Made by a program: the position numbers and the translations under genes. Under the pieces are notes generated by a model. It searched no databases, was not told where the DNA came from, and saw only the letters and a list, made by a program, of their open reading frames with translations. Positions 47,571 through 58,877 of a DNA stretch of 64,000 nucleotides are shown piece by piece. The stretch is taken from positions 62,001-126,000 of the forward strand of contig CAWUHX010000100.1 in assembly GCA_963922205.1 (NCBI GenBank), given 5' to 3'. The stretch comes from Romanomermis culicivorax. Its lineage: Eukaryota; Nematoda; Enoplea; Mermithida; Mermithidae. Numbering within the stretch: the first letter of the stretch is position 1; each line of letters starts with the position of its first letter.

Positions 47571-48836
47571 GCACCGTTTTTTTCCTCAAATGGGGTCTTT
47601 TGAGGAAAAAAATTTCGAAATGAGGAAAAAAGTTTGGGTATGGTTCTCATTGAGGAAAAAATTTTGGGGAATTCAAAACCGAAAAGATGCGTTCTGGTGG
47701 ACTTAAAAGGGTCAAAATCTCAAAATTTTCCGGCGCTTCGCGCCGGTCATGGGTATAATCTTAACTATTTCCTATCAGGCGCGGCCGTTAGCATATCTAC
47801 TCCGACTTACTAATTAATTCTCAACAGTTTCCATCAATCAAGTTAGCTCGTTTCATTTTCTAATCGTTAACAGTTTATCACAGGGTTTATTTTGCACACC
47901 GCAACCAAATTTCGGGCTATGCAACCAAATTTTTTTCTGCCAAGTTGCACAGTGCAACTTGAGGCCTGACTGCTCTTTTGGTAAAGTTATTGGGTTTTCT
48001 GTCCGGAGATGCATTTTTATGCGTTCTAAAATGGAAAAAAAAATTTCAATTAATTTATAATTTTCTATATTATTCTAGTACGCGGTTAGAAAAGGTCATT
48101 CTAGTTAGTGCTCAAGGTTCTAATTATCATCATATATTATGGTTAAATGTTTGATCCTGTATTGTTTCTTGACGAAGTTGATGAAAACCAACATTTTTTA
48201 CGATAATTTTCCCAAAATTGTTTGCGATCTTCACAAAAAATTTGAATTTTGACTTTCATGTGATTAAAACATTTTGAGTGTAAGACAATGCTAGAAATTT
48301 TTGGCGCTTGAAAGCCGCTGGCCTAGTTTTTGGATTTGAGTTTGTCCCACTGAAAATTCATTAAATTCACCGAAAATCAAACCTTCTGTCTGGGAAATAA
48401 AAGGTGAAAAGATTCATTTTCCAGCGTTCCAGAATATTGAAACCCCGAAAAAAACGCGCCGAACTATAATTACTCTACTCTAGTCATATTAACTTTTTCA
48501 TTTGGTCTCCAAAACTCAAAAAATTGGGTTATAAAGGCCTAAAAGCGACGCGGATCGAATGAAATGTCAAGAAAACAGTTTTCGATGGTTTTTCCGATAA
48601 ATTTAAGCAAATTTATCGATTTTAGAGTGAGCAACTAAAAATTTATCTGTGCAACCAAAATTTTTCCCCAAGTTGCACATTGCAACCTGGCCTGTGCAAA
48701 AAAACCCTGGTTCCATATGTCGCCCAAAATTGAGATTTTTCATCGATTCTCTCAATTTTTTCTCTCGATACTTGGAATTTTTTAAACGTTTGCAACCTGA
48801 ACTTTTGCCTTTATTGAAGATGGAGATCGAAGACAC
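47571..48836. repeat. Tandem duplication 1, unit B, interrupted
   Basis: 47571-47880 and 48710-48836 match unit A. The 829 bp between them are a separate insertion. Confidence 0.85.
47881..48709. mobile_element. Non-autonomous DNA transposon (hAT-like ends) inserted in unit B
   Basis: Ends CAGGGTTTATTTTGCACA and TGTGCAAAAAAACCCTG form inverted termini. A CAGGG terminus and an 8-bp flank (GTTCCATA right, degenerate GTTTATCA left) would suit hAT. Removing the element plus one flank restores the spacing of unit A. There is no transposase; the sub-terminal parts also pair (GTTGCACA...GTGCAAC). Confidence 0.7.
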
Positions 48837-48869
48837 TACTAGACTGCGATATGTTCATGAATATCTGTT

Positions 48870-49437
48870 GGAGAGATTTATTTTCCAGCGTTTTAGAATA
48901 TAAAAACCCGAAAATTTTTCCGGCGCTTGGCGCCGGAATTTGAAACAAATTACAGTTCATCAGTTTGATTTTAATTTATTTCTCAACGTTGTGAAGATTC
49001 ATTTTCCAGCGTTTTAGAAAGTGAAAATCAAAAAATTTTTCTGGCGCTCCGCGCCGAACCAAAAACTAAATAAAATTAGATGATTCTAATCGGAACCACA
49101 GAAATGTCAATATAGAGTGGATAAATTCCAGAGAACTCTATCGTTAACATGCTTCACCTGCTTCTGTACAACATTAATATATTCTTCATGAGCTCATTTT
49201 TAACTAACGTAACCAGAATTTTCTCAATTTTTTCCTCATTTTTGAAGGTTTCTGACTCCAAATACAACGAAATGCTTGGGTATGCTCCTAAAATGCATAA
49301 AAAAAGCATCCATAGCCACATTATAAACGTTTTTAAAAATGAGGAAAATTTTTGGAAAATGAGGAAAAAAATTTTGGGTCCGGTTCTCATGTGGAAAAAA
49401 TTTTCGAGGAAAAAAAACGGTGCATTCTAGACTGTCA
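48870..49437. repeat. Tandem duplication 2, unit A (~590-bp period)
   Basis: Landmarks GAGAGATTTATTTTCCAG, CTCAACGTTGTGAAG, ATATTCTTCAT.AGCTCA and AATGCTTGGGTATGCT recur in the same order from 49464. It contains GGCGC palindromes at about 48921 and 49041. Confidence 0.75.
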
Positions 49438-49861
49438 TTTTAGAACTTCTGTTCATGAATATCTATTGGAGAGATTTATTTTCCAGTGTTTTAGAATATA
49501 AAAACTCGGAAATTTGTGGGTACAAAAACCCCGCCAGAACAGAACGGGGTACAAATTACTCTTCTTCTGCCTGATTTTAATTTGTTTCTCAACGTTGTGA
49601 AGGTTCATTTTCTAGCGTTTTACAAACTGAAAATCCAAAAATTTTTCCAGTGCTCTGCGCCGGACTGAGAATTAAATAGAATTGGATAATCGTAATCGAA
49701 ACCACAAAAATGTTCATAGCGGATAAATTCATGAAAACTCTGTCGTTAAAAAGCTTTCACTTCTCTTGAAGAACACCGATATATTCTTCATCAGCTCACT
49801 TTGAATAACCTAACAAGAATTTTCTTAATTTTTTCCTCATTTTCTCGGGTTTCTCACTCTG

Positions 49862-50525
49862 AAAAAAGAAAGAAAGAAAGAAATTTATTAAATGCGAATA
49901 AATACAAGAATAAATGCGACTAATACAGAAAAGCTCATGGACGTGACAAAAGCACGTGCGAATTGAGCTTTAAAAAACGACTCAATTTAGACCGAAAACA
50001 GGGCATATTGTTCGAATGAATGATATCATTGGGTAGGGAATTCCAAACATCAATATTTCGCGAGCAAAAATCATGTTTTAAAGCGTTAGAGTTATATTTC
50101 GATTTATAAAATTTAAATAAGTTAGACGCGCGATAATTGAATGGACTCAAAGTGAAAAATAAGTCGGGTGGAATAACTTTAAATTTCAAAATTAAGAACA
50201 TGTAAGATAGGTCGATACACGTACGTCTAAATTCAAGGTCATCAAGGCCAGATTTGTTGAGGCGCTCCTGGGGGAGGTAAATCCGAAATTTTGGGGGGGG
50301 GGGGGGGTAGAAATAAGTCGAAATTTTTCCCAAAAAAGGCCAAAAAACATACACTTTTTAAAAAAATTTTTCAATTTTTTCCAAACTGGGGGGGGGGGGG
50401 GGTTTGGGGGAATGATTTTGGATACTGGGTTGGCCAAGTTGGGGGGGGGTCCCCCCCAACCTCCCCCAAGTACAGGTATGCCTTATAGCTTAAATCTTTA
50501 TAGGTATCCAAAAAGTCTTCTTGTA
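49862..50525 (-). mobile_element. LINE 3' fragment with (GAAA)n tail
   Basis: The minus-strand frame 50354-49935 reads LDDLEFRRTCIDLSYMFLIL, NYRASNLFKFY, FCSRNIDVWNSLPNDIIHSN and FRSKLSRFL, the conserved LINE post-RT end. The 3' tail is a GAAA microsatellite (49862-49884). ACTCTGAAAAA / ACTCTAAAAA on the two sides look like a target duplication. The upstream part has three poly-G runs. Confidence 0.85.
50280..50475. repeat. Poly-G / G-run-C-run palindromic sequence
   Basis: G13-15 runs near 50290 and 50390, and GGGGGGGGGTCCCCCCCAACC near 50441. These are likely the remnant of a small repeat family related to 42990-43060. Confidence 0.6.
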
Positions 50526-50700
50526 AACTCTAAAAACATCAAAATGCTTGGGTATGCTACTAAATGCATGAAAAGCATCCGTAGTCGCATTATAAACGTT
50601 TTTAAAAATGTGGTAAATATTTGGAAAATGAGGAAAAAAATTTTGGATCCGGGTCTCATGTGGAAAAAATCTTCGAGGAAAAAAAACGGTGCTGCTGAGT

Positions 50701-50961
50701 GCATCTCAAAAACCGGTCGATCTGAGTTGTTTTCACAGTATGTTTCATGTTGAGCGTAGTTTTTACGCAACAATTTCAACGTCACTATCTGCTCTCACTA
50801 TCTGTAAACGACTTCCGCGGTGCGCACTGTTTAAATAGCATTGTATGTGTTTCAGATGATGTGGAGATGTTCGGCGAACCCGTCTCTCATTCCCTTCGAA
50901 GTGACCCCAAAATGTATGTCATCATATTGATCAGAAACTTGGCAAAGCCAACCACAAAATG
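50701..50961. other. Flank of retroelement copy 2, possible coding exon
   Basis: A plus-strand open frame follows a TTTCAG (about 50840) and reads DDVEMFGEPVSHSLRSDPKM and YVIILIRNLAKPTTK up to the LTR. No family recognised (see findings). Confidence 0.3.
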
Positions 50962-51786
50962 TGTAACGACCAGTTTGAGAAGTACTTTACTTTATCCTAA
51001 AAACGGACGGTGGTTAAAACGGCGCGGGACACGGAGCGAGGGCGATACAAAATGACAATCGACGGCAGCTTGGTCGTCAATAATGAATAAGGGGACAATG
51101 CGTGTTCGGCTTGCAAATAATCAAAACAGACTCGGTTTAACTGCTTTCATATAAAAAGATGCAGCTCTTGCAAATAAAACGGATTCGAAAAACTAAATTC
51201 GATACGAACATGAACTAACTAAATCATGCTTTGCTTCTCTTTAAATACGGCTTCTTTGGCCACTCCCTGGGCGTCGCGGGAGGTCTTGCTTCTGTCCATC
51301 TTCTTCCGCCAATTGCCGCTTCCTGCTTCGTTATTCCCACTAATCTGGTCACACCCTCCAATGCTTTCCTAGCACTGTATGCTTTGTCTTCTCTGTGCTT
51401 GCTTCCTACAGTGGGCTTAGCCAGGCCTCTGCACTTCTGTGCATGCTTCTGTATCTATTTCTCTGTGTACACATGTTTTATGGGACCATCGCTACCGTCC
51501 TACTTGCGACTACTGTCTGGTGGGGCTTTTACTTTCTACTGTGTGCAGGTGTTATTTACGATTTTTATGAGGAATTACGGTAGCCGTGGAATGTGTATTT
51601 TAGTGTAGGTTCTAGGGGACCAGCTGCCGTTGTGCAAATTAATTGGGGCGTCTTAATTGGGTCAATAGCGGCTACCGGGGTGTGAACGGATCAAAATAAA
51701 GCACTTCACATAATTTTACAGGAATGTTTGGGTGTGAATCCCAGACACCCTTGAGATGATAAATTACGAAATGAAATAATACTTAA
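50962..51786 (-). repeat. 3' LTR of copy 2, main part
   Basis: Matches 62580 to about 63410 with a few percent divergence. It is interrupted after ACTTAA by the Helitron insertion. An antisense open frame lies at 51231-51608. Confidence 0.95.
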
Positions 51787-51985
51787 CTAGTTTATTAGAA
51801 AATGCCCCGATGGGGCAGAAAAAAGGAGAATATACTTGCTTCGACAGTTGCCATGGTAGAAAAAGAAGTGGAGTAGATTTTTGAGAACTTGGGTCAAAGT
51901 TGGAAAAAATTCACTTCCTTTATATTGGATTTTCATTCTTTCTCAAAAAAATTGTCTATGTCTGTGAAAAAGTATATTCTGCAGC
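51787..51985 (-). repeat. Helitron 3'-end arm (copy 2, left, terminal)
   Basis: 199 bp including the terminal CTAG and hairpin. Reverse complement of 53212-53409. Confidence 0.9.
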
Positions 51986-53211
51986 ATTGTGCATTTTGTC
52001 CTTCAACTGGCATCAACTACAATAAAATTTTTCTATATGAAAATTATATGCACCTGATTTCAAGTGTAAAGAAATGGTAGACCAATAGGATTCTAACTCC
52101 CGACCAATTCAAAACTCCTGCCTTTCACACTAGCTGAAAAATAGTGAGGGGGCATATTATAGTCATTTTCAGAACTATAAAGGAACCTGAGGTTCGTTGC
52201 ACTAACCCAACATGAGGATAATCTCAACATCCAGATTAAATTGATGATCCTGAGTTTGAGCTATTCACAATGTCCAAATTATTTTCTTCCAATGCACAAA
52301 TCATACTCACTTCAGGATTAACTAAAACTGAGGTTTAAGTTCGGGTTTGGGAATTGCAAAAACTTTTATATTTATTTGCTTTAGAGATAAGAAAATTATG
52401 CGAAAATTTTAGTGCGACCCGACAGCTCGAACTGGGGATAATCTCGATGTTGAGCTCGTTATGATCCGGATGACATTCAAATTATACCGAACTTGAGATC
52501 AAACTGAGTGGCTATTTTGTTCGAGATTACCTTGAGCTTGAGCTCAGACCCCTTTAGTGTAACTGGGATGTGGTTACAGTCATTGGGCACTGATCTGTAA
52601 ATGGGATTCAGCCATGCATATATTAGGGGTGTGCACCAAATCCCATATCCGGTTCTCCACGGCTCTAATCAGAGCGACAAAGGTGGGTGAAATTGCTTCC
52701 CATTTGCAATCCCACAAAAAGCGCTCTTTCTGCAAATTTCAGTTTAAATCCAAAAACTGTGAATCATACTATTTTGTTCAATAGTTAAATAGAAGAGAAT
52801 AAATCTGTTTGTAGCTTGTAATCGGAGTGAATTCTATATGACATGTTATATAAAATGAGTGAATGAAACGTATCTTGCACAATCGATTTAGTTCTTAGAA
52901 GACTTTGTGCTGTATATCTTTTTCCTGAAAAAGCTGAATGGGATTTTATGTGCCACTTTCCCTCAGTTGATTCCTTTTGTTGACACAAAATTCAGTAAAA
53001 ATGTTTAACACAGTTGGAAGCAAACATGTGTGAGAGGGGACATGGGGGTATAAACTTCCACAAGGGTTTTGAAACTGGAAAATTTGTTATGCAAAAACTT
53101 TTTTGGTCAACTTTTTTTGAATTTTTTGTCTCACAAAATGCTAAAACACCAAGGTCCACGCCTGTACCCTCCTAAAAATTTCAGTGGTTGGAAAGTGTGT
53201 TGATGCGCTCA
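51986..53211. other. Spacer between inverted Helitron ends, copy 2
   Basis: 1.2 kb, no recognisable coding sequence. Patchy similarity to 40059-41356. Confidence 0.6.
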
Positions 53212-53409
53212 GCTGCAGAATATACTTTTTCACAGACATAGACAATTTTTTTGAGAAAGAATGAAAATCCAATATAAAGGAAGTGAATTTTTCCAACTTT
53301 GACCCAAGTTCTCAAAAATCTAGTCCACTTCTTTTTCTACCATGGCAACTGTCCAAGCAAGTATATTCTCCTTTTTTCTGCCCCATCGGGGCATTTTCTA
53401 ATAAACTAG
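53212..53409 (+). repeat. Helitron 3'-end arm (copy 2, internal inverted)
   Basis: Ends GCCCCATCGGGGCATTTTCT then AATAAACTAG on the plus strand, pointing opposite to the terminal arm. Confidence 0.9.
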
Positions 53410-53599
53410 TTCACATCTTTTTAGTGGGCCTCAACCATGCATGAAAACTTTCATAGAAGCACATTGAACTTTTAAATTTGGTCATCTGCACTTCAAAAAA
53501 ACAATAAAAAAACTTCAAGCAATGAATTCTCACCTCTGGCAAAACTAAAGGATGTGTAAACTGCCTAGTACTTCAAAAACGTTGTAAAGATACTGAAAG

Positions 53600-54620
53600 G
53601 TGACCATATCTATTGAATTCCTCATGGTGCAGAATCCTTCAACCCAAAAAATCGCAGAAATACCTTTGTTTACACAAATGACTTTTCTCGTGTAAACTGA
53701 CTCCATCCATTGAATTCCCCATGGTCAGAAACATCTTCCCTCAAAAATCGTAGAAATACATTTGTTTACACTCAATATGAATTAGTGTGTAAAGTGATCA
53801 CTTTCATTAAATTCCCAGTGGTCGAAAACCCCTCCCACAAAAAGCTCATGAAAACAGGCTTGGTTAAATCCGGAATAATTTTTTTGTGTAAAGTGACACT
53901 TGCATTGAATTCCCCGCAGTTGAAAGCCCCTTCCATAAAAAATCATGTAAATACGCTTGTTTACACCCACGATAGTTTTTTTTGTAAGATGATCACATTC
54001 ATCAAATTCTCCGTGATCGAAAACCCCGTTCACCGGAAAATCACAAAAGTACGTTTGTTTACAACTGGGATAAGTTTTTGTGTAAAGTGATCACATTCAT
54101 CAAATTCCCCGTGGTCGAAAACCCCTCCCACAAAAAGCTCATGAAAACAGGCTTGGTTAAATCGGGAATAATTTTTTTGTGTAAAGTGACACATGCATTG
54201 AATTCCTCGCAGTTGAAAGCCCCTTCGATAAAAAATCACGTAAATACACTTGTTCACACCCGCGATAATTTTTTTCTGTAAGATGATCGCATTCATCAAA
54301 TTCCCCGTGGTCGAAAACCCCTTCCACCAAAAAATCACGAAAATACGTTTACACACAGGATAATTTTTGGTGTAAAGTGATCACATTCATTGAATTCCTC
54401 ATGGTCGAAAATCCCCCAACAAGAAAATTACGGCAGCACGCTTGTTTACACGGTGGATAATTTTTTTGTGTAAAATGAGGACGTCTATTGAATTTCCCAC
54501 GGTCAAAAACTCCCTCCACTGAAAAATCACGGAAATATGCTTGTTTACACCCCGGTTAATTTTTCGTGTAAAGTGACCGTGTCCATCAAATTCCCAATGG
54601 TTGAAACCTCTTGCAGTCCA
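53600..54620. repeat. Tandem array of ~98-bp units (about 10 copies) in the Helitron
   Basis: Same family as 41780-42760: TTGTGTAAAGTGA..., CATTGAATTCCC, GTCGAAAACCCCT and TACGCTTGTTTACAC recur at about 98-bp steps. Confidence 0.9.
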
Positions 54621-55065
54621 AAAATCTCAATAAGGCAACAGGTTTATTTGAAACTGCAAAAAAATTAGTAGTGCATTATGCTGCAAAAAATTATTTTTTT
54701 GAACCCATAAGTATTATAAAACGAAATTGGGGAATTTGGCGTTTTCCGGGACTTTGGACAACCATATAATTGAATTGAGGCCATATTTCAAAAAAAGAAA
54801 AATTCACATTTGAGATTACACCCCCAAGATGCGTTGGCCGAAGTATGGAGGTTGGATATGGCACACCGATTGCTGGGCATGGTGGAACTGGGGGGCCTTA
54901 ACAAGTGCGTTTTTGCATGTTTTTGGGGCCCCACCGAGCACCACTTGCAGATAAAGGCGAAATGACAAAAGTTCTAGCTCTTCCGTTTTGGCTCCAGAGG
55001 GGGGGGGGGACATGAAATTTGGGGGCCAAGTATATTATAGGTTGACGCTGTCGCGCCACCTATGA
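54621..55065 (-). other. 5' part of the Helitron
   Basis: About 445 bp, more GC-rich, with a G10 run near 55000. It ends (minus-strand start) TCATAGGTGGCG. No ORF of note. Confidence 0.6.
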
Positions 55066-55127
55066 TAACTGAATATCACGTAATGTATTCTACATATTTA
55101 CAGTACTGCATTAGCAGGTACGTTACA
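55066..55127 (-). repeat. 3' LTR of copy 2, remaining 62 bp
   Basis: TAACTGAATATCAC to CGTTACA; it completes the split LTR. Confidence 0.95.
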
Positions 55128-55144
55128 TTTCCCTCCTTCCGAAG
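55128..55144 (-). other. Polypurine tract of copy 2
   Basis: Minus-strand CGGAAGGAGGGAAA abuts the 3' LTR as in copy 1. Confidence 0.9.
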
Positions 55145-55158
55145 TTGAACATCCTCGT

Positions 55159-56949
55159 TCAAGGATTTCGAGGGCGAGAAGGGGTGGGGGCGGTTTGGAT
55201 AGTTGTTTCTTGAGGGTAGAAAGGTGTTGTCTCATTTACATGTACCGTAAATGTGATATTCTTATGGGGGTGTTTGAGTGTAACATTGGGATACATGAAA
55301 TTTGTAACTGTATAGGGCCCATTTTGGTGAGGGAGGAATTTGGGAGTCAGCCCTTGTTTACACGAATGATTTTTGTAGAGAATGAGATCACCCGCCTTGT
55401 AATGGATGTTCTGAGCATGTTTGTTATACTGAAGGGTATAGTGATCTTGGGCTTTTTGCAAGTTTTTCTGTATGGTTGAGAGTGCTTCTGTAAAGTGAGA
55501 TTTTACACGAAGGGCATAATCGTTTAAATCAACCATGTAGGACATGGGGAAAAAATTTAAGGCTGCGTCTGATGGAAGATTAGCCTGTCTACTGTGGAGC
55601 AATTCAAATGGGGGATACGAAGTGCTATCATTCTTATGAATGTTAATCGAAAAAATGGCGAAGGGTAGATAAGTATCCCAATCAGTGTGATTTGAATTAA
55701 TGTACATGCGGATACGGGTGGCGAGGGTCTGGTTGCAACGCTCCACTTCACCATTGGCAATGGGGTGGTACGGAGTGGTGTGAATTTTTTGAGTATTGCA
55801 TAAACTAGTGATCTGGGAAAAAAGATCAGATACAAAATCGGAGCCACGATCACAATGGATGATTTTTGGGGAGCCATGACGGCAAACAATTTTATTTACG
55901 AATAGTTTGGCAATAGTGGCTGTAGTGATATCAGGGGTCGGAAATGCCTCCACATACTTGGTGAAATAATTGATGAATACGACAATGAATCGGTTGCCGT
56001 CTTCAGTGAGGGGTAAAAGCCCCATGCAATCAACACCGACTCTGTCAAAGGGGGCTGTCGGCTGAATTGGGACCAGATTTGCATGTATTTTGTGCTGGAG
56101 GGCTTTTTGTGTCTGGCATGGATGGCAGGTTTTGCAATAACGTTTGATATCATGGCTCATTTGGGGCCAAAAATATTTTTGCTGGAGTAAGTGTAGGGTT
56201 TTCCACGAAGCGAAATGACCTGCGAACTTGCTGTCATGATGTGAGGCGATGAGATCCTGTATTTGTGATTTGGGGATGTATAGTTTTGCCTGCTTGTTGA
56301 TTATACGAAAGAGGATGTTTTGATGCACCGGGAATTTGATCATTGTAAGGGGGTGTTTTTTGGCGATTTTTGCTAAGATATTTTTGACAGTTGCATCAGT
56401 GCGTTGGAGTTCAGCAAAACTTTTCTGTTGTTCTTCTTGTTCAGTTGCTTCGGCTTCGAGAACAGAATTAATGGCTGATATCTCAGGACGGGTTTCTAGC
56501 TGCTCAATGTCAAACGATTGCTTGGCTGTTTCTGAGGGGAAACGAGAAATGGCATCTGCATTGCGGTTAGCAATGCCTTTCTTAGGTTGGATGTCTAGTT
56601 GAATACCAGAGAGGGCTAATCCCCAACGGGCAATGCGAGGGGAGGGGTTTTCTTTCTGCAAGACTGCCTGAACTGCAGTATGGTCAGTGTGGACTATAAC
56701 ATGCTGCTGGAAAAGATAGGGGCGGAAATACTTGATAAATTCAACTACGGCAAGGGTTTCCAACTCAGTTATTGGGTAATTGGGTTCTGCGGGTTTCAAT
56801 GTGTGGCTCCCAAAAGCCATGGGGCGATCCTGACCTTTACTGTCTAGTTGGCTGAGAATGGCGCCAATTCCAAGTTTGGAGGTGTCAGTTTGCAAAATGA
56901 ATGGTTTTGTAAAATCGGGATGCTGCAGTATTGGGGCATGAATAAGCAA
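55159..56949 (-). pseudogene. RNase H C-terminal part and integrase of copy 2
   Basis: A 596-residue open frame, the longest in the window. RNase H motifs LQTDTSKLGIGAILSQ (usual DAS is DTS here), ELETLAVVEF and VHTDHTAV; chromodomain-less linker; integrase HHCC (HHDSKF...CKTCHPC), DDE residues in VDCMG, HCDRGSDF and NGEVERCNQ, then GPYTV. The copy 1 equivalent has damaged residues at HCDCSSDF. It is separated from RT by a frameshift at about 56,960. Confidence 0.94.
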
Positions 56950-56980
56950 CTCTTTGAGTTTAGTGAATGCGTTTTGCTGT

Positions 56981-57538
56981 TTAGGCCCCCATGAAAATTC
57001 CGAATTTTTTTGAGTAACGCTGTGAGGGGGATAGAAATTTGGGAGCAGTTTGGGATGAATCTGCGATTATAAGAGGGTAGACTGAGGAATGACTTAACTT
57101 CATTGGAGCTTTTAGGTGTGGGTATGTCATAAAGGACTGTACCTTATTGGGGTCTGGTGAAATGCCTTGCTGGGAAAATATGTGACTGAGGTATTGGGCT
57201 TGGGGCTGGCAAAATTTGCATTTTTGTATATTGAGTTTGAGGCCTGCTTGGGAGAAACGGGCGAGAATGTTGTCTAAATGATCCAGCATTTGGGCATGGG
57301 ATTCTGCAAAAACTAAAACATCATCGAGATAAACAAGGCATGTGTTCCATTGCAATCCCGAAAGGATAACATCCATTAGCCTTTGGAATGTGGCTGGGGC
57401 GTTGGTGAGGCCAAAAGGGAGGTAGTTAAACTGGTATTGCCCAGCTGAGCAATTAAAGGCAGTTTTTTCTCTGTCTGCTTCTACAATTGGAATGGAATAG
57501 TAGGCGTTTGATTGGTCAAGAGACGTAAAATATTTCAT
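56981..57538 (-). pseudogene. Reverse transcriptase core of copy 2
   Basis: YFTSLDQSNAYYSIP, LPFGLTNAPATFQRLMDVIL and VYLDDVLVF. The frame ends at an indel before the connection to RNase H. The N-terminal RT segment lies in the frame 58333-57632. Confidence 0.93.
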
Positions 57539-57631
57539 TCCACGTAGGGTATCTAGAATTTCGTCTATGCGGGGCAGGGGATAGGTATCTTTCTTTGTTA
57601 CTTTATTGAGGCCTCTAAAGTCAATGCATAA

Positions 57632-58333
57632 TTAATAGCCGCCATCTTTTTTGGGGACTAAGACTGTATTGGTGCACCATGGAGAGTTGCTCTGGCTTAT
57701 GACACCTGCTGCTGCGAGTTGCTCAACTTCTGCTTGTATGATTTGCTTTTCCTTTGGGGAAGTCCGAAAAAGGTGTCTACGTACGGGTTGGGAGCCATTG
57801 GTGTCAATTGTATGTGAAACAAGGGTGGTTCTACCTACGTCCATTTTGGATTTAGCATGTAACATGGGATACTTTGATAGGGCGCATAGGAGTTGGGTTT
57901 TTTCTGCTTCTGTGAGGTCACTGGAGGTTAAGTTAATGTTTTCTTTTAACCATGTGAATGTATCAAAACGGTTTGGCTGGTTTTTTATCGAGGGGGTTAG
58001 TTTAGTGGGAGAGTCTTGTTTTGGGATGTAACATGAGACTGTACCAATGCATGTTCCAGGGTAAAGAGTGTGGGCCGTGTCTTGTGTGTTTAAGACCGAG
58101 ATGCGTATGCGACTGTTTTGGTTTTCAGAAACACAAGCTGCTAAATGAACTTTGGCATTCTGTTTGGGTTTTGGAGTGAATTCAAGCTGTTCAACCTGTA
58201 GGTGTGATTTGGGCAAGGGGACAGTGAATTTGGTGACTGTACAGGGTGGTAATTCCAGTTTCTCATCCAAGTAGGTTCCACCATGGGTCAAAAGGGGGCT
58301 ATATTCCAGGCCATCACAAGGTGACATTGCCAA
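57632..58333 (-). pseudogene. Protease-RT junction of copy 2
   Basis: Post-protease linker and RT N-terminus (TLVSHTIDTNGSQPVRRHLF, SNSPWCTNTVLVPKKDGG). An in-frame stop/indel near 57630 separates it from the RT core. Confidence 0.85.
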
Positions 58334-58877
58334 ATTTGACCTGGGACTTCTGATTGTTGATAGTGTATTCCAAAAATCGGCTGAGAAAGTTTTTGCCTAG
58401 GAGGACATCTGCTGTGCAGTCTTTTTGGACATGGACCATTATTGTTTCCTGGATAGTTTGGGCTGTTACTGTAACAAATGTGGTTTCTACAAAGTGAATT
58501 GGGAGGTTATTTGCTGCTTTGGCTTGGACTAGCGGGGGTTTCATGTCTAGCTGTAGGATTTGAGCGATTCACGAATCAATGAGTGAGTATACAGCACCAG
58601 TGTCAATCATGCCATTTGTAAATAGCTTGCCGTTTAGTGTGATTGGAATGTGAGGGGTATGTTTCTCAGGCACATTCTGGGGTGACTTATTTGATCCAGA
58701 TTGGTGGATTTGATTTATGAGTTCGATTGCAGGATTTCTGGGGTTATCAATATCAACAAGGATGTATTTCTGCTGAGTTTGGGCCCCACGACAATCAGCT
58801 AATTCCAAGAGAGCGTGGCTGAATGATGGGGGAATGGTCTCATGTAAATGTCTGTTGTGTGATGGTATTTCGTACAC
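58314..58877 (-). pseudogene. Protease of copy 2, in frame with env tail
   Basis: Frame 58877-58569 starts in the segment equivalent to the env cytoplasmic tail and runs without a stop into MIDTGAVYSLIDS. The protease continues in 58544-58314 (LLGKNFL) after a TGA at 58569. This joins env-like and protease regions in one frame. Confidence 0.85.

Larger units (their letters stand above)
49464..50700. repeat. Tandem duplication 2, unit B, interrupted by a LINE
   Basis: 49464-49861 and about 50526-50700 match unit A; 49862-50525 is a LINE 3' end plus G/C-run sequence. Confidence 0.7.
51787..55065 (-). mobile_element. Non-autonomous Helitron inserted in the 3' LTR of copy 2
   Basis: On the minus strand it starts TCATAGGTGGCGCGACAG and ends with hairpin GCCCCATCGGGGC, ATTTTCTAATAAA, CTAG. 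The partner LTR reads TTTAATAACTG uninterrupted, so insertion was between A and T with no duplication. These are the canonical Helitron features (5' TC, hairpin, 3' CTAG, A|T target). 3279 bp, no Rep/helicase ORF. Contents: inverted 3'-end copies, spacer, ~98-bp array, unique 5' part. Confidence 0.9.

Noticed and set aside
51787-53409. Inverted arms as terminal inverted repeats of a cut-and-paste transposon
   Set aside because: The inserted segment extends to 55065, has no target duplication, and its ends fit Helitron rules (TC..., hairpin, CTAG, A|T).
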